From NCBI GenBank assembly GCA_029934875.1, contig JAOZLK010000231.1, positions 1 to 7,125 of the forward strand: a stretch of DNA of 7,125 nt, given 5' to 3'. Below the pieces are notes generated by a model that was not told the origin of the DNA, searched no databases, and saw nothing but the letters and a program-made list of their open reading frames with translations. This DNA comes from Bacteroidales bacterium (lineage in GTDB: Bacteria; Bacteroidota; Bacteroidia; Bacteroidales; GCA-2748055). The position numbers and the translations under genes are program-made. The first letter of the stretch is position 1; every line of letters starts with the position of its first letter. Of the stretch, positions 6,516 through 7,125 are shown in pieces.

Positions 6516-7073
6516 ATGAAACATATGAAGAAGTTTGCATTCCTGATGATCCTTGCAGTGGGCCTTAGCTCCTGCAGTTTGTTTAACGTAGATGTTGACA
6601 GTGAAATTAGTGGAGTTCTCGATGCCTATGTGCCTGAGGCCATGGCTAAGGCTGCCGATGACTGGCACCCCCTTGTTGCAGCGAAGGATATTGATGCTCA
6701 GGAAAATGATGATGTACAGGAGTATTCTGACAATATAGAAGATATTGTTGTCAACGAGATTACCGCCACGGTAACAGAAGTAAGTCACGAGGGAATAATT
6801 CTGTCGGCGAACACTGTCTTCTATCTTATTGGTGGAACAAAATCAGCTGAATGGTCCAAGGGTGAAGAATGGCCCATTTATGTAGGAGCAACTTTCACTT
6901 TTGATAACCTGGGAACAAGCTATGATGATGCGAGTAAAATTATTCTTCATGCCGCAAAAACCGAGGGTGAAAGCATGATTACTATCGGTGTAGATGGAGA
7001 AAGCTCCATGGATGGGATTAACGTGAAGATAAAGATTACATTCGGAACCACTTTTACGGCAAACATTTTTTAG
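6516..7073 (+). CDS. Lipoprotein of unknown function, 185 aa
   Basis: The signal peptide (Lys/His-rich start, hydrophobic residues 7-17) ends in lipobox LSSC, giving a lipidated Cys20. Residues 21-80 are acidic and partly helical, including a Lys/Ala patch followed by an Asp/Glu-rich stretch (57-76). From about 78 to the end the pattern alternates as in a beta-sandwich or barrel (NEITATVTEV, GIILSANTVFYL, NVKIKITFGTTF), ending in Phe. I do not recognise the family. The start at 6516 is used; an in-frame ATG at 6525 would also leave a workable signal peptide, and neither has a good Shine-Dalgarno. The gene has its own likely promoter and a possible terminator, so it appears monocistronic. Nothing links it in function to the haem-binding pair except order and strand. 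Confidence 0.85.
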   Translation: MKHMKKFAFLMILAVGLSSCSLFNVDVDSEISGVLDAYVPEAMAKAADDWHPLVAAKDIDAQENDDVQEYSDNIEDIVVNEITATVTEVSHEGIILSANTVFYLIGGTKSAEWSKGEEWPIYVGATFTFDNLGTSYDDASKIILHAAKTEGESMITIGVDGESSMDGINVKIKITFGTTFTANIF

Positions 7074-7114
7074 AGCCGCGTCTTCTGGACTGTTGACGGA
7101 AGCCCGGCTTTTCT
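7072..7114 (+). terminator. Possible rho-independent terminator after the 185-aa lipoprotein gene
   Basis: AGAGCCG (7072-7078, starting inside the stop codon) can pair with CGGCTTT (7105-7111) with one G-U pair, and an inner CGTC / GACG (7079-7082 / 7095-7098) can extend the structure. A short T-rich tail (TTTTCT, 7109-7114) overlaps the 3' arm. The loop is large and asymmetric, so the call is tentative. Confidence 0.3.
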
Positions 7115-7125
7115 GAGAGTCTTCC

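Noticed and set aside
6411..6788. 125-codon minus-strand open frame
   Set aside because: It covers the AT-rich spacer and is antisense to the lipoprotein gene; no ribosome site and no domain-like content.
1..7125. CRISPR arrays, tRNA, rRNA, insertion sequences, toxin-antitoxin or phage genes
   Set aside because: No regular repeats, terminal inverted repeats, transposase motifs or RNA-like structures were seen.

Overview
The window reads as a chromosomal segment of a Bacteroidota (Bacteroidetes) bacterium. The signs are several lipoproteins with short lipoboxes, a tandem pair of Haem_bd-type CxxCH proteins, mostly weak or absent Shine-Dalgarno sequences, and AT-rich -7-like boxes (TAnnTTTG type) about 31-36 bases ahead of starts. 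I cannot name the genus. There are no RNA genes, insertion sequences, CRISPR arrays or phage genes.

Left two thirds (1-5310) is a minus-strand gene run, read right to left. It begins with a 369-residue protein made of an intact response-regulator receiver domain, a coiled-coil linker and a degenerate histidine-kinase core. Eight bases of overlap (ATGAATGA) couple it to a 1027-residue ABCG-like ABC protein with an unusual N-terminal module of about 265 residues, a complete ATPase, six membrane segments and a very large extracytoplasmic loop. A 309-residue helical lipoprotein of unknown function follows 49 bases later. Last comes the first 30 codons of another lipoprotein, cut by the left window edge at 1-92. 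The layout suggests a two-component-like cytoplasmic regulator wired to an exporter, with envelope lipoproteins as possible partners.

A 151-base AT-rich divergent intergenic region (5311-5461) separates this run from the plus-strand genes. First come two translationally coupled small proteins (5462-5842 and 5842-6318). Each has an N-terminal signal or anchor, one CxxCH haem-attachment motif, a downstream Met-Pro and a matching extra pair of cysteines. After a 197-base spacer holding a plausible Bacteroidota-type promoter lies a single lipoprotein gene of unknown function (6516-7073), followed by a possible terminator.

The most interesting candidate is the receiver / kinase-like protein whose phosphoacceptor His and N-box Asn are both replaced, genetically fused by overlap to the ABC exporter. 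It looks like a signalling module that no longer works as a kinase and may control the transporter directly. This is inference from sequence and context only.
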